Positions 22,748 through 24,138 of a stretch of DNA of 24,138 bases are shown piece by piece. A model generated the notes under the pieces. It made no database searches. It had not been told where the DNA came from and saw only the letters and a program-made list of their open reading frames with translations. Position 1 is the stretch's first letter; each line of letters opens with the position of its first letter. Origin of the DNA: a virus. Location: positions 1 to 24,138 of IMG/VR virus record IMGVR_UViG_3300047178_000088; one strand, given 5' to 3'. Both the position numbers and the translations under genes were made by a program.

Positions 22748-22875
22748 TATGCCAAAGAGCCGTACAGCGATCTCCAATCGGTGCGAAAATCTAGGCTGCT
22801 TTTGGGTTTACGTCACATAGGCACAGTGCTGGGTCATTTCGGAAACTGGCATGGATGGTCTGGCGGAGTCGGCGC

Positions 22876-23103
22876 ATGAACTGCTCCGCCCTCACCATCC
22901 ACCACGGCATCTTCGCCCGCTGCACCCGCCCTCCGCACCAGCCGCACGAGTTCCACAGCGCCTCGGAGATCGTAGGCGGCGTGGCGCACTTCATCACATG
23001 GCGGGATGGGAGCGTGACGTTTATCCGAGCAATGGAAGAGATGGAACGCACCACCGCAAAGGCGGCGCTTGCGGAGTTGTGTGCGGGATTCAAGCGAGGG
23101 TGA
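22876..23103 (+). CDS. Hypothetical protein, 75 aa
   Basis: This frame has the most protein-like composition among several open frames here. It reads MNCSALTIHHGIFARCTRPP, then an HEFHSASEIVGG region and FITWRDGSVTFI, and ends in a helix with ERTTAKAALAEL. Cys and His are spaced so that metal binding is possible (Cys3, His10, His11, Cys16, then His21 and His24). GGAG lies eight bases before the ATG at 22876; the upstream Met at 22855 has no such site. It is followed by an overlapping stop-start (TGATG) into a 21-codon frame leading to the next gene. No family is recognised. Confidence 0.6.
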   Translation: MNCSALTIHHGIFARCTRPPHQPHEFHSASEIVGGVAHFITWRDGSVTFIRAMEEMERTTAKAALAELCAGFKRG

Positions 23104-23168
23104 TGTTGCGGATACAACACATGCAGCATACCCCAACGTCACACGAACGGAAGGAGGTGAAATTATGA
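23103..23168 (+). CDS. Possible coupling microframe, 21 aa
   Basis: The ATG overlaps the stop of the 75-aa gene (TGATG), and the stop overlaps the ATG at 23165 (ATGA). The product (MLRIQHMQHTPTSHERKEVK and Leu) has no evident function. Its last codons contain a near-perfect AAGGAGGTGA ribosome site for the next start, so it may only pass ribosomes on. Confidence 0.3.
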   Translation: MLRIQHMQHTPTSHERKEVKL

Positions 23169-23404
23169 CATCCAACTATATTCGGAGCCGATACTTGTTA
23201 TTGATAAGCAGCCTTTCGTTATCGACGATATGCCTTCCCATCTGCCATATCACTATGAATGCCCAGATGGGAAGCATCTCGCCACGCTACCTGATACCGA
23301 CAAGCAAACCTGTCAACCAAACCCCGGCTCCGATTGATCCGCGCACCGTATGGCCGTATCGGTGGCGGCATGTTTTTACGGCCAATCCTAAACTGGAAGT
23401 GTAA
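23165..23404 (+). CDS. Small gene of uncertain frame, 79 aa (possible early frameshift)
   Basis: A very strong ribosome site (AAGGAGGTGA) precedes the ATG at 23165. The frame from that ATG gives MTSNYIRSRYLLLISSLSLS and so on, Leu/Ser-rich at first, ending HVFTANPKLEV at 23404. A second frame, open from 23161 to 23337 but without a start, looks more protein-like: EPILVIDKQPFVIDDMPSHL, followed by PYHYECPDGKH and TLPDTDKQTCQ. One extra base just after the ATG would join the strong start to that frame. The 3' end overlaps the convergent endolysin gene by 17 bases. Confidence 0.4.
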   Translation: MTSNYIRSRYLLLISSLSLSTICLPICHITMNAQMGSISPRYLIPTSKPVNQTPAPIDPRTVWPYRWRHVFTANPKLEV

Positions 23405-23777
23405 GCAAGTCTTCAGTCAACAACGTGTCTTGAGATAGTCCGGTTGCGTTAGCGACGAATGCGACGTAACCGGCAGTATTGTTTTCGGATGGAGGAGCGA
23501 ACCTGTTGATGGCCTGTTCGATGGTCGCTCCTAGATACCCGCCAATCAGATTCCCTGAAGAATCAAACCTCGCTGGCACGCTGAACCAACCCTGCAATGC
23601 CTTCCACCCTGTTTCTGCATCAGGGAAGATTGCGAACCTCCCATCGGTGCCTGTGGCTCCGAAACGGATTGCCTCTGAGCTGTAAACGAGATCGCCAGGA
23701 TTGTTGTTGCGCTGCGGACGGCTTCCCACAACGTAAAAGCCTTCCATCTGTGCGATCGCTTCGAGGAATGTCTTCAT
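23388..23777 (-). CDS. Lysozyme-like endolysin, 129 aa
   Basis: The ATG at 23777 overlaps the preceding stop as TGATG with GGGGAA upstream. The start MKTFLEAIAQMEGFYVVGSR is followed by a PQRNNNPGDL segment and later FGATGTDGRFAIFPDAETGW. An Glu-Gly pair (12-13), the NNNPGD turn (24-29) and the aromatic GRFAIFP segment match a group of small phage lysozyme-like muramidases; Glu12 is the likely acid catalyst. It would cleave the glycan chains of peptidoglycan at the end of infection. It has no signal peptide, so it needs a holin for release; the upstream membrane-anchored protein is the natural candidate. It could also be a virion-borne hydrolase. Confidence 0.7.
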   Translation of the reverse strand: MKTFLEAIAQMEGFYVVGSRPQRNNNPGDLVYSSEAIRFGATGTDGRFAIFPDAETGWKALQGWFSVPARFDSSGNLIGGYLGATIEQAINRFAPPSENNTAGYVAFVANATGLSQDTLLTEDLLTLPV

Positions 23778-24103
23778 CAAATTCCCCACAAATGAAAGTG
23801 CTTGGCTATCCACCCGACTATGCCTCCTAGCAAGCCGGTTCCTAACACCCCTTTGATGATCTTGCCGTTTGCGTCATCCTTGCCATCGCTGCGGCCCTGC
23901 TTATCAACTATTCCCATCAAGAGAGCGCGAATGTCTTTCAGGTCTGATTTCTGCTCATCTTGAGATTTGATAATGAATTCGTTCTGCGCTACAGCCTTGA
24001 CTGCGACGTTGTACGCATTTTCAAACCGCGTGCGGTTTTCTGCGTGATCGCGGCGAACCTCACTGCGTACATCATCGACAAGTGCCGTTGCAGATGCCAT
24101 CAT
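23777..24103 (-). CDS. XhlA-like coiled-coil membrane protein, 108 aa
   Basis: An N-terminal charged coiled coil (about 5-65, with RSEVRRDHAENRTRFENAYN and DEQKSDLKDIRALLMG) leads to a Gly-rich linker and one C-terminal hydrophobic helix (about 82-103, IIKGVLGTGLLGGIVGWIA). This is the layout of XhlA-type holin helper proteins, in which a cytoplasmic coiled coil is tethered to the membrane. It directly precedes and overlaps the endolysin gene, as lysis pairs do. GAGG lies five bases before the first ATG; the adjacent second ATG is also possible. No homology beyond architecture can be shown. Confidence 0.65.
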   Translation of the reverse strand: MMASATALVDDVRSEVRRDHAENRTRFENAYNVAVKAVAQNEFIIKSQDEQKSDLKDIRALLMGIVDKQGRSDGKDDANGKIIKGVLGTGLLGGIVGWIAKHFHLWGI

Positions 24104-24138
24104 CCGTTCCTCGGACTTGGATAGTGCCGGGGCGAGTT

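Noticed and set aside
22791-23175. Several open frames on both strands around 22.8-23.2 kb (105, 112 and 113 codons)
   Set aside because: They are His/Arg/Pro-rich shadows of the 75-aa frame, without ribosome sites.
1-24138. CRISPR array, tRNA or rRNA genes, insertion sequences, integrase with attachment sites
   Set aside because: I looked for regularly spaced repeats, cloverleaf-like sequence, transposase or recombinase motifs and found none that I can support.

Overview
The window is a stretch of a tailed double-stranded DNA phage or prophage. The evidence is tightly packed, co-directional, mostly overlapping genes; large virion-type proteins; tail-fibre repeats; an endolysin preceded by a holin-like protein; and many tiny genes with strong Shine-Dalgarno sites. 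No integrase, terminase, portal or major capsid gene is visible, so this is the tail, ejection and lysis part of a larger genome. The gene order (neck/adaptor, very large nozzle-type tail protein, fibre proteins, then proteins of about 193, 768 and 786 aa and a giant enzyme-rich protein) resembles podoviruses of the T7 plan. The host cannot be fixed from the sequence. Two putative lipoproteins and the overall gene style fit a Gram-negative-type soil or water bacterium, but that is inference.

Layout, read along the minus strand from right to left. (a) 24103-23388: a small coiled-coil plus membrane-anchor protein (XhlA-like) and a lysozyme-like endolysin. (b) 21152-19921: a two-helix membrane protein, a lipoprotein nested inside another open frame, and a hydrophobic 117-aa protein. 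(c) 19908-19802: a candidate promoter followed by a strong intrinsic terminator placed before the first structural gene. (d) 19780-11611: three tiny very basic proteins, an adaptor-like protein, a 1077-aa tail protein with a PA14-like insert, a four-repeat beta protein, a 45-aa zinc ribbon, a tail-fibre-like protein and a 58-aa protein. (e) 11610-489: a second promoter embedded in a palindrome, then the putative DNA-ejection block. This has a 193-aa Gly/Ala-rich protein, 768-aa and 786-aa proteins, an HESTH metallopeptidase-like protein, and a giant polyvalent protein with zincin-like, GNAT, ParB-like, 2H phosphoesterase and coiled-coil parts.

The plus strand carries one gene at the left edge (41-541). 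A cassette of very small genes at 21192-23404 sits between the two minus-strand lysis-type groups: a zinc-binding protein, a one-helix membrane protein, a coiled coil, a lipoprotein and others. Its first gene appears to be leaderless.

The most interesting points are: the giant polyvalent protein, whose 2H phosphoesterase domain is split by a frameshift between its two HVT motifs; a palindrome with core CGCAATTGCG found at two intergenic sites, one forming the -35 region of the ejection-gene promoter; a promoter-terminator-gene arrangement suggesting controlled antitermination of late genes; and a lipoprotein gene fully nested in an uninterrupted 307-codon frame.
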